Shown here: one piece after another, positions 1 through 10,433 of the stretch
How the letters are laid out: each line of letters opens with the position of its first letter
Numbering within the stretch: the first letter of the stretch is position 1
Source of the DNA: Gammaproteobacteria bacterium
GTDB lineage: Bacteria > Pseudomonadota > Gammaproteobacteria > GRL18
DNA length: 64,000 nt
NCBI GenBank assembly: GCA_016744395.1
Contig: JADGEK010000007.1
Location: 22,626-86,625, forward strand
Direction of reading: 5' to 3'
Position numbers and translations under genes: made by a program
Notes under the pieces: model-generated
The model's input: the letters and a program-made list of their open reading frames with translations, nothing else
Databases searched by the model: none
What the model was told of the DNA's origin: nothing

Positions 1-444
1 GCTTAAACCCGCTTCTTTTAAAATCAGGTGAGTTGTAATGCCAAATTTAGGGCTGACACTTACAACACCATGAGAGGCTGCTGGGGCACCACAGGCAGCT
101 AATACCGCTGGTAAAAAGGGTACGACAGGCAAATCTCTAACATGGCCATTGTAGGCATCTGCGATGTCGATGACTTCATCAACATCAGCTGTTATTATTT
201 CCGAGCGTTCGACAATGGCTTGTAATAAGCCTCTGTTCTCATCTTGTGTTTCACGTTTCATACGCAAGCCAACAAGTAATACCGCAATTTGGACAGGATC
301 AGCCTGGCCACTTAAAATAAAATCCATTGCAGATTTCGCATCTTCATAAGGAAGATTTTTACTGTATTCAGGTCCTGTACAGACACGTTGTATACAAGAG
401 CGTAAATGCATTCTTTCTTGATGAAGCGTCTTTGTTTCACTCAT
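1..444 (-). CDS. Anthranilate phosphoribosyltransferase-like (TrpD/glycosyltransferase family 3) protein, C-terminus truncated by window edge
   Basis: Own reading of reverse strand: MSETKTLHQERMHLRSCIQRVCTGPEYSKNLPYEDAKSAMDFILSGQADPVQIAVLLVGLRMKRET..., resembling the TrpD-type N-terminal helical domain; open through base 1. Not in the ORF track because it lacks a stop. Confidence 0.7.
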   Translation of the reverse strand, partial: MSETKTLHQERMHLRSCIQRVCTGPEYSKNLPYEDAKSAMDFILSGQADPVQIAVLLVGLRMKRETQDENRGLLQAIVERSEIITADVDEVIDIADAYNGHVRDLPVVPFLPAVLAACGAPAASHGVVSVSPKFGITTHLILKEAGLS

Positions 445-800
445 TGGATGTTTCCTTTAAATCAATCGATAATCATTTTCATAATGACTGCAGTTGTTGC
501 CTGTTTCTTAGCTATATCTTAGAAAAGAACAGTGCTAAGCTATTGACTACAAACTTTTATTTTATCTTTATGAAAGACTATTCCCACTGTAATAAAGGAT
601 ACTCGACCGAAAATGAGTATACTTTATTGATAGACTTCAACGGTATATCTCTATGGGATAGGATTGAAAAAAATTTTGTCAACAGCCACAATAAAAGGTA
701 TTATATAGTAAATAACCAAGTAAAACACTCAGGAATTGTTGGATTTATGCCTTAGATAATAAATTTAACCAAGTAATATGAGTCTATATCAGAGGTCGAT

Positions 801-1232
801 ATGAATTTAAGTGAAGAAGAAATAATGGATTTAAACAGTGGCTTAAAAGCGTTGGAAGATAAGCACTTTACAAGAGCCGTACAGTTATTGTCACCCCTTG
901 CAGAAAAAGGTGAACCTGAAGCTCAGCACCGTATGGCTGTTATGTATCAAAATGGTTTGGGAATACATCGTAATGAAACTGCTGCTGCATTATGGATGAA
1001 ATTATCCGCTGATCAAGGCTATGAACTGGCCTGGCACGGTATGGGCTTTATGTATATGGAAGGTGAAGGTGTGGATAAAAATCCTGATGAAGCCATTCGA
1101 TGGTTCAATAAAGGAATTGATGCAGGTCTGATTGGTTCTATGACAACTTTAGCGATGATGTATAAAGAAGGCAATGGCGTAGAAAAAAATCCTGAAGAAG
1201 CTGACCGTTTATTAAAGCTTGCTGGTTTTTAA
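801..1232 (+). CDS. Sel1-repeat (TPR-like) protein
   Basis: Repeats AEKGEPEAQHRMAVMYQNGLGIHRNETAAALWMKLSADQGYELAWHGMGFMYMEGEGVDKN are SLR-type. Confidence 0.9.
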   Translation: MNLSEEEIMDLNSGLKALEDKHFTRAVQLLSPLAEKGEPEAQHRMAVMYQNGLGIHRNETAAALWMKLSADQGYELAWHGMGFMYMEGEGVDKNPDEAIRWFNKGIDAGLIGSMTTLAMMYKEGNGVEKNPEEADRLLKLAGF

Positions 1233-1393
1233 ATACCTGCAAAAAAACTCTTAATTCAGCTTACTTGGATGAGAGTATTATTCAAATCTCAATATTAGAG
1301 ATTGTTGACCTATATTAAATCTATTATTTAGCTAGGTTGGTATTATTAACCTGTTGTGGCGAATTAAATCGCCTGCTTTGCTGTGAGAATTAA

Positions 1394-2437
1394 ATGAGAG
1401 CTTCACAATTATTTGTTGTTTTAGATCAAGAGTTTAAAGGTGCACAAACGGGACATCATACCCCTGTTATGATTTGGGGACCACCAGGTATTGGAAAATC
1501 CCAACTGGTCAGCCAGGTGGCTGAAAAACATGGACGTACTTTGATTGATATTCGTCTTTCTCAAATGGAACCCAGTGATTTACGTGGAATCCCATTTAAA
1601 GATGGAGACAAAGTGGAGTGGGCTATACCTTCTATGTTGCCAGATGCGGAGAAACATGGCAGTGAAGGGATTTTATTCTTAGATGAAATTACTTCAGCTC
1701 CTCCAAGCGTCTCAGCAGCAGCTTATCAGTTAATTCTGGATCGACGTCTCGGGGATTATAAAATACCTGATGGCTGGGCTATTTTTGCGGCAGGAAATCG
1801 TCAGGGTGATCGCGGTGTGACTTATAGTATGCCTGCTCCATTGGCAAATCGTTTTTCCCACTATGAAATTGACATTAATCTGGATGACTGGGTTGCCTGG
1901 GCTTATCAAACTGGAATTGATGAAAGAATTATTGCCTTTTTACGATTCCGTCCTGATTTATTGTTTGATTTTGACCCAGCACATAATCCAGTGGCTTTTC
2001 CATCGCCAAGAACCTGGGAATTTGTTCATAGAGCTTTACAGAAGTTCATGGATCATCCAGAGTTATTTGTTGGTGCTTTGCAGTCCTGTGTCGGCCCCGC
2101 AGCAGGTATAGAGCTTAATGCGTTTATTTCTAATTTGGATCAAATGCCTGACTTAGATGCGATTATCAATGGCGAAAGTGTTCCCACACCGACGGAAATT
2201 GATTTGCAATATGCCGTGGCTTCAGCTTTAGTGGGAAGGGCGATTCGAGCAAGAGGCTCAGATGAGGCCAATAAGACTTATACCAATATTTTAAAATATG
2301 CATCCAGCTTCCGTCAAAAAGAAATGGGCGTGATGTTGGTTTCGGATATGCATCGAGCCATTGGTGAAGATTTGTTTGAAGTGGAAGAGTTTGCCAATTG
2401 GGCAGATGCCATCGCTGATATCATGCTTTATGGATAA
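1394..2437 (+). CDS. MoxR-family AAA+ ATPase
   Basis: Walker A GPPGIGKS, Walker B ILFLDEI; followed by a VWA-like protein with 8-bp overlap. Confidence 0.88.
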   Translation: MRASQLFVVLDQEFKGAQTGHHTPVMIWGPPGIGKSQLVSQVAEKHGRTLIDIRLSQMEPSDLRGIPFKDGDKVEWAIPSMLPDAEKHGSEGILFLDEITSAPPSVSAAAYQLILDRRLGDYKIPDGWAIFAAGNRQGDRGVTYSMPAPLANRFSHYEIDINLDDWVAWAYQTGIDERIIAFLRFRPDLLFDFDPAHNPVAFPSPRTWEFVHRALQKFMDHPELFVGALQSCVGPAAGIELNAFISNLDQMPDLDAIINGESVPTPTEIDLQYAVASALVGRAIRARGSDEANKTYTNILKYASSFRQKEMGVMLVSDMHRAIGEDLFEVEEFANWADAIADIMLYG

Positions 2438-3713
2438 CTCTGGTTTTAGCACAGAAGTTGAAACCAAACTCGGTGCGGCGCGAACTCGACTGATTTTAGA
2501 TAAACCTTTTTTGGGGGCACTGGTGCTTCGTTTACCCATTGTTGAGGCTGATCCATCCTGGTGTAAAACGACCGATACAGACATGAAAAAACTGTATGTG
2601 AATCCAGAATACATTGAACAACTGACGGTTGAAGAAACTCAATTTGTGCTGGCACATGAAGCTTTGCATTGCGCTTTGTCTCATTTTGCACGTCGTCAGC
2701 ACCGAGTGAAACTACGTTGGGATATGGCCTGTGATTTTGCCATTAACCCCATTCTTATCGAAGATGGTTTAAAGCCACCACCTCATATTTTGTATATTCG
2801 TGAATACAATGGTATGACGGCTGAAGAAATTTACCCCACTCTCAAAGACAATGAAAATGATGCTGACAGTGAATTGGGGCAAAATAATTCAGAAGGGGAA
2901 AATGAGCAAGGAGAGCAGACTGATCAGGGAGATGCCAAAGACACTCAAAGCCAAAAACTTAATAATGAAGAACAAAATGAAGGTGAGCGTGGCAAAGGTC
3001 AGACAGGTGAAGGTAAAGAGTCTGAACAAGGTTCGGGTGAAAGCACTCAGAAAGAACCACCTCCAACGCCTAATAATGATGAGATTCAAAACCTCAGTGC
3101 GCAATGGCAACAACGTTTAGCAGGTGCTGCACAGCAAGCATTACAAGCGGGCAAACTCAGTCAGTCTATGGCTCGTCTGGTGGATCATTTGCTTCAACCC
3201 CAGCTTCCATGGCGTATGTTATTAGCCCGTTATATGAGTGCCACAGCAAGAGAAGATTACAGTTATACCCGTCCTTCCAGTCGCCGTGGTGAACCTGCAA
3301 TCTATCCACGATTACGTAGCCATATGGTCAATATCGTAGTGGCTCTGGATATCAGTGGCTCAATAGCAACCAAAGAAATTCGTGAATTTCTTTCTGAAGT
3401 GGACCAAATTAAGGCACAGGTTCGCGCCCGTATTGCCCTTCATGCCTGCGATACAGAAGTCACCGATGAAGGGCCATGGGAGTTTGAACCCTGGGATGAA
3501 CTGAAGCTGCCGATTAAATTCAAAGGGGGTGGTGGGACCCGATTTACTCCCGTTTTTGATTGGGTTGAAAAACAGGAGATGTGTCCCGATCTATTAGTTT
3601 ACTTTACGGATGCTGAAGGCGAATTTCCAGAACAAATGCCTATGTATCCAGTCATTTGGCTGGTCAAAGGCAAAGCACCTGTTCCCTGGGGACAACGGAT
3701 CCAATTGAATTAA
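2430..3713 (+). CDS. VWA-like / DUF2201-type putative metallopeptidase protein, MoxR partner
   Basis: ATG at 2430 overlaps the MoxR stop; HEALHCALSH motif in N-terminal part; MIDAS-like VALDISGSI; acidic/Gln-rich linker in the middle. Confidence 0.82.
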   Translation: MDNSGFSTEVETKLGAARTRLILDKPFLGALVLRLPIVEADPSWCKTTDTDMKKLYVNPEYIEQLTVEETQFVLAHEALHCALSHFARRQHRVKLRWDMACDFAINPILIEDGLKPPPHILYIREYNGMTAEEIYPTLKDNENDADSELGQNNSEGENEQGEQTDQGDAKDTQSQKLNNEEQNEGERGKGQTGEGKESEQGSGESTQKEPPPTPNNDEIQNLSAQWQQRLAGAAQQALQAGKLSQSMARLVDHLLQPQLPWRMLLARYMSATAREDYSYTRPSSRRGEPAIYPRLRSHMVNIVVALDISGSIATKEIREFLSEVDQIKAQVRARIALHACDTEVTDEGPWEFEPWDELKLPIKFKGGGGTRFTPVFDWVEKQEMCPDLLVYFTDAEGEFPEQMPMYPVIWLVKGKAPVPWGQRIQLN

Positions 3714-3792
3714 ATTGGTCACTTTTGCAAATGAGCTTTTGTTCGCTCATTTTTGTAAACTCTTTACATATAAATCATGAATAGTAGAAAGA

Positions 3793-4965
3793 ATGCCCTT
3801 ATCTAACGAAGACAGTTTGAGGTTGAATGTTTTACTGGCACAAAAAGTCAGCGCCATTCGAATTGATGAAGGAAAACTGATTGTTTATGCCTTAACTCAA
3901 AAAGGTGAGGCAAAGATTCAACTTAATCCAACCTCCAGAAATGATAAATACGTCAAAGAAGTCAAAGATTTTCTATCGACTAAAGCATTAGGTGCACCAG
4001 GTGGATTTCCAATGTTTATTTCCAGTTGGAATCGAATGGGGGATGTTCGACACAGCAGTTTGGATAAACTTTTGCTCTTAGGTGAAGAAGAAGCGGTTGC
4101 TGCGGTGGTGAATAATAAAAATATTACTGCTGATATCGCAAAAAGTGCCTGGTGGGCGGTTCAGTCTGCAGAAAATGCTCGTAGCATGCTGGCCAATGAA
4201 GTGGTTGCTCAATCTGAAATAGGGGCTGAGTTGGCCAATTTCCTGATTGAATTTTTACCCTTTGAAGAAGAACCTCTGAATATGCTCATCAGTGCTCGAC
4301 TGGTTTTGCAGGAAGGGTTAATTTCTGACGAAGAAGTGTTGAAATTATGGAAAAAGGGCAAGTCAAAAAACACACTCTATGTGAGTTTCTTGGACATTCG
4401 AGCAGACCAGCTTCCTGAACCCGCTGAAGAACATAGCCAATATCATGAGATATGTGCCAAACTGTCTGAATTAGTTGAGTCTGAGAATCCCTATGCTGTG
4501 GCCTTATGTAAATTGTTCAGTGCCCAGGGGCAAACTTTTTTAAAGACAGCAGAAGCCTCCTTTAAACGCCCTCCAAATTACGATGTGGTCGGTGCTTTAA
4601 TTGAAAGCATAAGAAAATACGTTTTTGTTGTTCAGCCTGAAGCGGGTCAAACTCTGCAGCAATATGAGCTTGGTTTGAACCTTCAGGGTGAACCACAAAC
4701 TCAAATTGAAGAAATTGCTTTATTGGTAAAAACTTTTTTTACTGAAGAAAATGATATTGATTGCAGTGATAAACTTCAGGAAATCAAAGCAGCTGTTCCT
4801 GAACTTAGCTCTGAATTACAAGCGCTCCTTTTTTTGAGCAGAACACCACAAACCGTATTAGCACCCTCAATTGCTACCAGTACAGCAGTTGGCAGTCTGA
4901 TGAGAAAAAAATTAAAGCCAGTATTGGATCCTATTTTAATGAATTTAAGACTCTTACAAGGCTAG
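3793..4965 (+). CDS. Conserved protein, possibly DsrS-like
   Basis: 390 aa; N-terminus (EDSLRLNVLLAQKVSAIRIDEGKLIVYALTQKGEAKIQLNP) resembles my recollection of DsrS-type proteins of sulfur oxidisers; not verified by search. Confidence 0.45.
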   Translation: MPLSNEDSLRLNVLLAQKVSAIRIDEGKLIVYALTQKGEAKIQLNPTSRNDKYVKEVKDFLSTKALGAPGGFPMFISSWNRMGDVRHSSLDKLLLLGEEEAVAAVVNNKNITADIAKSAWWAVQSAENARSMLANEVVAQSEIGAELANFLIEFLPFEEEPLNMLISARLVLQEGLISDEEVLKLWKKGKSKNTLYVSFLDIRADQLPEPAEEHSQYHEICAKLSELVESENPYAVALCKLFSAQGQTFLKTAEASFKRPPNYDVVGALIESIRKYVFVVQPEAGQTLQQYELGLNLQGEPQTQIEEIALLVKTFFTEENDIDCSDKLQEIKAAVPELSSELQALLFLSRTPQTVLAPSIATSTAVGSLMRKKLKPVLDPILMNLRLLQG

Positions 4966-5104
4966 ACTCCGTTATTTAACCTTAAGATTTGAATGAATAC
5001 CCCAATGGTGTAGTGGCAATGAAGTGCATGAGCGGTTAATATGCTTGTGCATAATATTAGTCTTTAGTAATTATGTGTAAGTATAAAAGAAATAAGGTAA
5101 ATAT

Positions 5105-5359
5105 ATGGCTCATGTAATGATGTATTACACAAATACGTGTCCTTTTTGCAATAATGCAGAAAAGCTTTTAGCTTCTAAAGGTGTTGAAATTGAAAAAATC
5201 AATACAGAGCAAGAGCCTGAAAAGTTTGCAAAAATAGTGGCACAAATTGGTAGTAGCAGCGTGCCTCAAATTTTTATTGATGGCCAACACATTGGAGGCT
5301 TTGATGATTTGTCTGAGCTGGATATGGATGATGAGCTGGAGCCAATGCTCGGCTTGTAG
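5105..5359 (+). CDS. grxC: Glutaredoxin 3-like
   Basis: TCPFCNNAEKLL active site, SSVPQIFIDGQHIGGFDDL. Confidence 0.92.
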   Translation: MAHVMMYYTNTCPFCNNAEKLLASKGVEIEKINTEQEPEKFAKIVAQIGSSSVPQIFIDGQHIGGFDDLSELDMDDELEPMLGL

Positions 5360-5470
5360 TTTTTTGAACGTATATTTTAGAGTGTATAGAGAAACATTTT
5401 AATCAATAGTGTTTTATTAATGAATAAGCACAGGATCAGTTAGATCGAGTGCTTTACGAGGTAGAGACTA

Positions 5471-6913
5471 GTGGATTTTTTCCCAATCTTCATGGATATA
5501 AAAGATCGCCAATGTTTGGTGATTGGTGGTGGTAAAGTTGCAGCTCGAAAAATTGCTTTGCTTTTAAAAGCCAGAGCCCAAGTTCAAGTTGTAGCGCCTG
5601 AGCTCTGCCGGGAAGTGTCTGATATGGCCCAATCTGGAGAGATTAAATTCATTAAACGCAGCTTTGAAGACCTTGATATATGTGATTCCAATGTCTGCGA
5701 TAGTGTTCTGGTCATAGCGGCAACGAATGATCAAGCGACTAATCAAAAAATATCAGAACTGGCAAAAGCACGTTCAATGCCTGTTAATGTAGTCGATCAG
5801 CCTCATCTTTGTAGCTTTATAATGCCTTCAATTGTTGATCGTTCACCCATTCAGATCGCCATTTCTACTGGTGGCAGCTCACCTGTTTTGGCTCGATTAT
5901 TAAGGACCCGCCTGGAAAGTTATATACCTGCCGCTTATGGCCGACTGGCGCAGCTAGTTGATGGTTTTCGCAGTAAAGTCATTGATAAATTTCCTAAAAG
6001 TGAACAACGCAGACATTTTTGGGAGGTGGTACTTGAAGGTCGAGTGACTGAGCTATTATTTCAAGGAAACGAGCGGGGTGCTAAACATGCCTTACAACAG
6101 GCTATAGACGCGGATTTTGCAGAAGAATCTGGTGAAGTATATCTTGTTGGTGCTGGCCCAGGGGACCCTGATTTGCTGACCTTCAGAGCACTTAGACTGA
6201 TGCAAAGAGCGGATGTCGTTGTTTATGATCGTCTGGTTTCTCAGGGAATTCTTGATTTGGTCCGTCGTGATGCAGAATTGGTCTATGTCGGCAAAGAGCG
6301 AAATAATCATTCTGTCCCACAAGAAAGTATCAATCAATTACTGGTCCGTTATGCGAAAGAAGGTAAGCGAGTTTTACGTCTTAAAGGTGGCGATCCCTTT
6401 ATCTTTGGTCGTGGCGGTGAAGAAATTGAAACACTGAAAGAAAATAACGTGATTTTTCAAGTGGTGCCAGGAATTACTGCAGCAGCAGGGTGTTCCAGCT
6501 ATGGTGGTATTCCACTGACACATCGTGATTATGCACAGTCCTGCGTCTTTGTTACTGGCCACTTAAAAGATGGCACTGTTAACCTGAACTGGACAGCTCT
6601 GGCACATCAAAATCAGACTATCGTGTTCTATATGGGGCTTCAGGCTGTCAAAGTGATACACAAGGAATTAGTGGCTAATGGCTTGGATGATGATACTCCA
6701 GCAGCCTTGGTTGAACAGGGAACAACAGAAAATCAACGAGTCCATATTGGTACTTTATCTACCTTAGCTGAAATTGTTGAACGTGAACAAGTTAAAGCAC
6801 CCACTTTGATTATTGTCGGTAATGTGGTGACTCTGCATGATAAGTTGAATTGGTTTAACCCAATTAGTGAAAGAACCACATCATTTCAAAGCGCTAGAGG
6901 GCGTCGGGACTAA
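5471..6913 (+). CDS. cysG: Siroheme synthase (multifunctional CysG: precorrin-2 dehydrogenase/ferrochelatase + uroporphyrinogen-III C-methyltransferase)
   Basis: GTG start; N-term VIGGGKVAARK; C-term VGAGPGDPDLLTFRALRLMQRADVVVYDRLVS and LKGGDPFIFGRGGEE. Confidence 0.95.
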   Translation: MDFFPIFMDIKDRQCLVIGGGKVAARKIALLLKARAQVQVVAPELCREVSDMAQSGEIKFIKRSFEDLDICDSNVCDSVLVIAATNDQATNQKISELAKARSMPVNVVDQPHLCSFIMPSIVDRSPIQIAISTGGSSPVLARLLRTRLESYIPAAYGRLAQLVDGFRSKVIDKFPKSEQRRHFWEVVLEGRVTELLFQGNERGAKHALQQAIDADFAEESGEVYLVGAGPGDPDLLTFRALRLMQRADVVVYDRLVSQGILDLVRRDAELVYVGKERNNHSVPQESINQLLVRYAKEGKRVLRLKGGDPFIFGRGGEEIETLKENNVIFQVVPGITAAAGCSSYGGIPLTHRDYAQSCVFVTGHLKDGTVNLNWTALAHQNQTIVFYMGLQAVKVIHKELVANGLDDDTPAALVEQGTTENQRVHIGTLSTLAEIVEREQVKAPTLIIVGNVVTLHDKLNWFNPISERTTSFQSARGRRD

Positions 6914-6928
6914 GAATAGAGTGGATGA

Positions 6929-7027
6929 TTAAAAAAAGACACTGACCGCATGATATAAAGAAATAACAACACCCATAAATGCAATGCCGATAGTGCTTAG
7001 AAATAGATGTATTTCTTTTAAATGCAT
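6929..7027 (-). CDS. Putative 32-aa single-TM small protein
   Basis: Reverse strand MHLKEIHLFLSTIGIAFMGVVISLYHAVSVFF*, AAGG-like RBS ~8 nt upstream; below ORF-track length cutoff. Confidence 0.4.
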   Translation of the reverse strand: MHLKEIHLFLSTIGIAFMGVVISLYHAVSVFF

Positions 7028-7216
7028 GTTATTAGCCTTTTTATGAATGCTCTGAATAGTTTGTGTTTTGTTGATATTCTAAAAGAATTGTAAATGAGTG
7101 TGTTTAATTAATATGCAGGATTAATCTGATACTTTTGTAAGAAAGCATAGAAATATTGTAGAACCATTACGAATATTAATGAATTGTTTTTAGGTAATAA
7201 TAAATAGGATAATACT

Positions 7217-7486
7217 ATGGATTTTGACTCTCTATCCAAAGAGCAACAGGTTATGGTTGCGATGCGTAAGACTTTGGCTAATATTATTAAAGATACTACG
7301 CCTGAGCCAGGGATGATTCATCCCCTTTCAAAGGATACAGTGGAAGATATTAAGGCATGTTTTGCTTTGATTGCAGCGAGAGAAAGAGATTTGATGACTG
7401 AGATGGGCATAGAAAATAATGCACGTCCTCATTTTACAGATGAGACAAAATCAGCACAGGTAGTTGAATTTCATAAGCCTAAATAG
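7217..7486 (+). CDS. Hypothetical protein (89 aa)
   Basis: Isolated ORF with plausible start context, composition typical of a coding sequence. Confidence 0.65.
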   Translation: MDFDSLSKEQQVMVAMRKTLANIIKDTTPEPGMIHPLSKDTVEDIKACFALIAARERDLMTEMGIENNARPHFTDETKSAQVVEFHKPK

Positions 7487-7570
7487 CCTGTAATAGACAT
7501 CAATGAGTTACCGCTTTACTCTTGGAACTCATTGCTTCTGGCCGTCATCTCAGGCTAAACTCTTCTCTTA

Positions 7571-8083
7571 TTAACGTTTTTGCTTGCGTTTTCTCTCGGG
7601 TAATTTGAAATTCATAATGGTTTTTACAATTTCATTATAAGGAATTGAATTGAGTTCTTTATACTGAGTCACAGCGTCATTAATGGTTGCATAGACATTT
7701 TCAATGGGTGCTTGCTGTTGTGATTGCTCACCAAATTTTGCATCATCATTTAAAATATCGGTTTGAGTGACATTTTGATCTCCAAGCAGTTGTTGCAAGC
7801 CGAATAATCCACCCGCCTGAACTTTTATTTCCTTGGCATGAGGCAAGGGGCCATCAATTTGAGTGACTTGAAGTGAAAAACGTGAGTTTGAACGTAAATA
7901 TTCGAGTAATCTGAAACATTGTTGCTGAGCGGTTGCAGAGTCACAGGCATAGGCTTCTCGTTCAGCGAGAAAGAGTTTTTTTGCCTGTTCACAATTTCCA
8001 TAACGCAGTAGTAATAATTTCTCGAAATAACACCGGGTGGGATTCATTTCTTTGTATACTGAGCGGTATTTATCTTCGTCCAT
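7571..8083 (-). CDS. Hypothetical protein (170 aa)
   Basis: Long ORF, no overlapping better candidate; basic C-terminus KLPERKRKQKR. Confidence 0.7.
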   Translation of the reverse strand: MDEDKYRSVYKEMNPTRCYFEKLLLLRYGNCEQAKKLFLAEREAYACDSATAQQQCFRLLEYLRSNSRFSLQVTQIDGPLPHAKEIKVQAGGLFGLQQLLGDQNVTQTDILNDDAKFGEQSQQQAPIENVYATINDAVTQYKELNSIPYNEIVKTIMNFKLPERKRKQKR

Positions 8084-8158
8084 TATTTATCCTGGTATAA
8101 CTAATACTATTCATTGAAAGTGATAAATTTGTCTAAAAGTACCTTCTAAAATAATGGA

Positions 8159-8401
8159 TTATTTTTCCCACTCTTTCATTATTGGTTTTTCACGAAACTC
8201 TGACAGCTTTTCTTCAGCATCAAGAGGATTATCGGCAAATATGACTTTAATGGTATCGAGAGGATCATTGGCTGGATCTTGGCGTTGATCTCTGGCAAAA
8301 CTACGTGCTTCTTTATAATTTTCAAAGTCTCCAAGGAGATCCATTGGTTTAACCAAATTTGCAACAGTAGGAGATATTTTGTAAACGAAATAGGCAGCCA
8401 T
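8159..8401 (-). CDS. Hypothetical protein (80 aa)
   Basis: ORF with plausible start; polar composition. Confidence 0.65.
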   Translation of the reverse strand: MAAYFVYKISPTVANLVKPMDLLGDFENYKEARSFARDQRQDPANDPLDTIKVIFADNPLDAEEKLSEFREKPIMKEWEK

Positions 8402-8677
8402 GGCTAAAGTTTCCTGCTAAATTATTATAGAGATGAAATCAGTTATTTTAGCATATAATTGATTATTCATGGTTAAAACAAGAGTTAAACAAAAGAAAAA
8501 GTAGTTAAAAAATAATGTGAATGTACTGATATTATAGAATAAGACTGCTTTCGGAATTTGAGGAGGAAAGAAATATTATTTATCAGCAATTCACAGATGG
8601 TTAAATAACCTAAGAAGGTCCTATTACACTATAACCAAGTAAAATAGTCAAGTATTATAATTATTGTGAGGTGTTAA

Positions 8678-9409
8678 ATGCCAAAATTTGTTGGTTTCAC
8701 TAAAGAAGGCATCGATTTTTTAGAAAAAGTTAAAAATAATAATAATAAACAGTGGTTTGATACACACTATGATTGTTATCAAAAAGAGATTCTGGAAATT
8801 TCAAGAGATCTTGTTGAAGACTTGGGTGAACAATTACAGCAAATTGCCCCAGCTATCAATGTCGTTCCCAAAGTAAATGGCAGCATTTATCGGTTTGCAC
8901 GGGACGCCCGGTTCAGTAAGGATAAAACGCCCTATAAAACGCACATTTCTTACTTGTTTTGGCAAGGTGCTTTAAAGCGGACTCGTTGCCCAGGATTTTA
9001 TTTGGCGATTCGTCCAGAGTATATCCAGATTGGAGTCGGCATTAATCATTTCACCCCCGAGTACCTTGAGGCCTGGAGGCGGCAGTGTGCCCATCCTGGC
9101 AGTGAAAAAAAAATTCGAAAAATCATTGATACGTTAAAAAAATCAGGAGTAATGTTTCATGGTGAGCAATTAAAGCGTCTGCCAAAAGCATTTTCTAATG
9201 CTAACCATCCCAAGGAGTATTTAAATCAGGACTTAATTCGCTACAAAGGCTTTAAATGCTGGTATCAGCTGCCGTTACCAGAAGAAGTGTACTCCGCTGA
9301 TTTTGTAAATTATTGTTATGAGTACTATCAAAAGCTATTACCATTATTTCACTGGATGGTTGACATATTGGGGCATTTTTCTGTTGAAACAGATTTTTCA
9401 GATCAATAA
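8678..9409 (+). CDS. DUF2461 domain-containing protein (TIGR02453-like)
   Basis: FTKEGIDFLEKVKNNNNKQWFDTHYDCYQKEIL...VNGSIYRFARDARFSKDKTPYKTHISYLFW is characteristic. Confidence 0.88.
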   Translation: MPKFVGFTKEGIDFLEKVKNNNNKQWFDTHYDCYQKEILEISRDLVEDLGEQLQQIAPAINVVPKVNGSIYRFARDARFSKDKTPYKTHISYLFWQGALKRTRCPGFYLAIRPEYIQIGVGINHFTPEYLEAWRRQCAHPGSEKKIRKIIDTLKKSGVMFHGEQLKRLPKAFSNANHPKEYLNQDLIRYKGFKCWYQLPLPEEVYSADFVNYCYEYYQKLLPLFHWMVDILGHFSVETDFSDQ

Positions 9410-9674
9410 TTATATTGGCTATTATCAGTGGAGAAAAATGGTTATAATATACAGTCTTTCGGATATTCATCACAGAATGAAAAAAATTATTGTATTTCAC
9501 TGTTCAATTTTCGATACTGAGTTATCATTACAATACAAGATAGCATTTTGGCTTTATATGAGCTTGACGAATGTAAAAAATAGACCAACATTTTTGCATC
9601 GGCTGATTTTTGTAAGAATCTTTAGATAGGGCGTTGGTCAGTAGTACCCGGAATATGACCAATGGACATTATTA

Positions 9675-10433
9675 ATGGGCAACTTAAAAACAATCCTAAA
9701 TCCAACTTCTTTTTTTCTAATTGTGGCCACTCTACTTTTATCTGCAAAAGTAATTGCTTCTGATGAGATGAATCAGTATGGTTTAGGGGCTGATGGTCTT
9801 AGTTTGCCTATTGGACAGAGTTCATCTGATAGTCACCTTTTTGACAAAGGCCCTTTAGCAATACGTCCTCTAGAAAGAGCCCCAAGTAATCAATTTGCAA
9901 AAGACTTTGAGATAGATTATCAGAAATATGCACTAGAGCGTGCTCCTGCCAAAAATAATTTTGAACCTTTACTTAAATTGAATGTTGAGTATCTGGATAA
10001 TACGGCCAGTTTTAGTTCGCCTCATTATGCGGTGAATTCTGGCTTGAACAAGCAGTTGAATAACACCAGCAATGAATATCAAACTCGTATGGGATATCGA
10101 TTCAAACATGTGACTCCAGAAGCTTCATTCAATTATAGCCCTGATTCCTATGGTTTTGGTGAATACTATAATTATGGATTGGGTGTCGCCGTACCTGTAA
10201 AAGATGTTTTTTCCCTGGAAACTCGTTATGGTTGGAATAAATTTGATAAAAGTGCTGATCAAGGTGGAATCAATGACTACCAGGACTGGAGTGTTGGTGT
10301 TTCCACTGTCTATAAAGGCATGAAATTAAAAGTGGATTATATTGATATGAATGCCAGTGAAAAATCACAGGAATGTGGAAAGCTTTTTCCCTGTGAAGGT
10401 AAAACCGTTTTTAGCATTATAAAAAATTTCTGA
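9675..10433 (+). CDS. Secreted / outer-membrane-like hypothetical protein
   Basis: N-terminal signal-like segment FFLIVATLLLSAKVIAS; aromatic-rich alternating C-terminal strands. Confidence 0.65.
   Translation: MGNLKTILNPTSFFLIVATLLLSAKVIASDEMNQYGLGADGLSLPIGQSSSDSHLFDKGPLAIRPLERAPSNQFAKDFEIDYQKYALERAPAKNNFEPLLKLNVEYLDNTASFSSPHYAVNSGLNKQLNNTSNEYQTRMGYRFKHVTPEASFNYSPDSYGFGEYYNYGLGVAVPVKDVFSLETRYGWNKFDKSADQGGINDYQDWSVGVSTVYKGMKLKVDYIDMNASEKSQECGKLFPCEGKTVFSIIKNF

Noticed and set aside
327-755. 142-aa + strand ORF
   Set aside because: Overlaps the antisense TrpD-like CDS start and AT-rich upstream DNA; no recognisable domain, composition not protein-like.
9318-9629. 103-aa + ORF after the DUF2461 gene
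   Set aside because: Starts inside the DUF2461 gene in another frame and runs through AT-rich intergenic DNA; no support.
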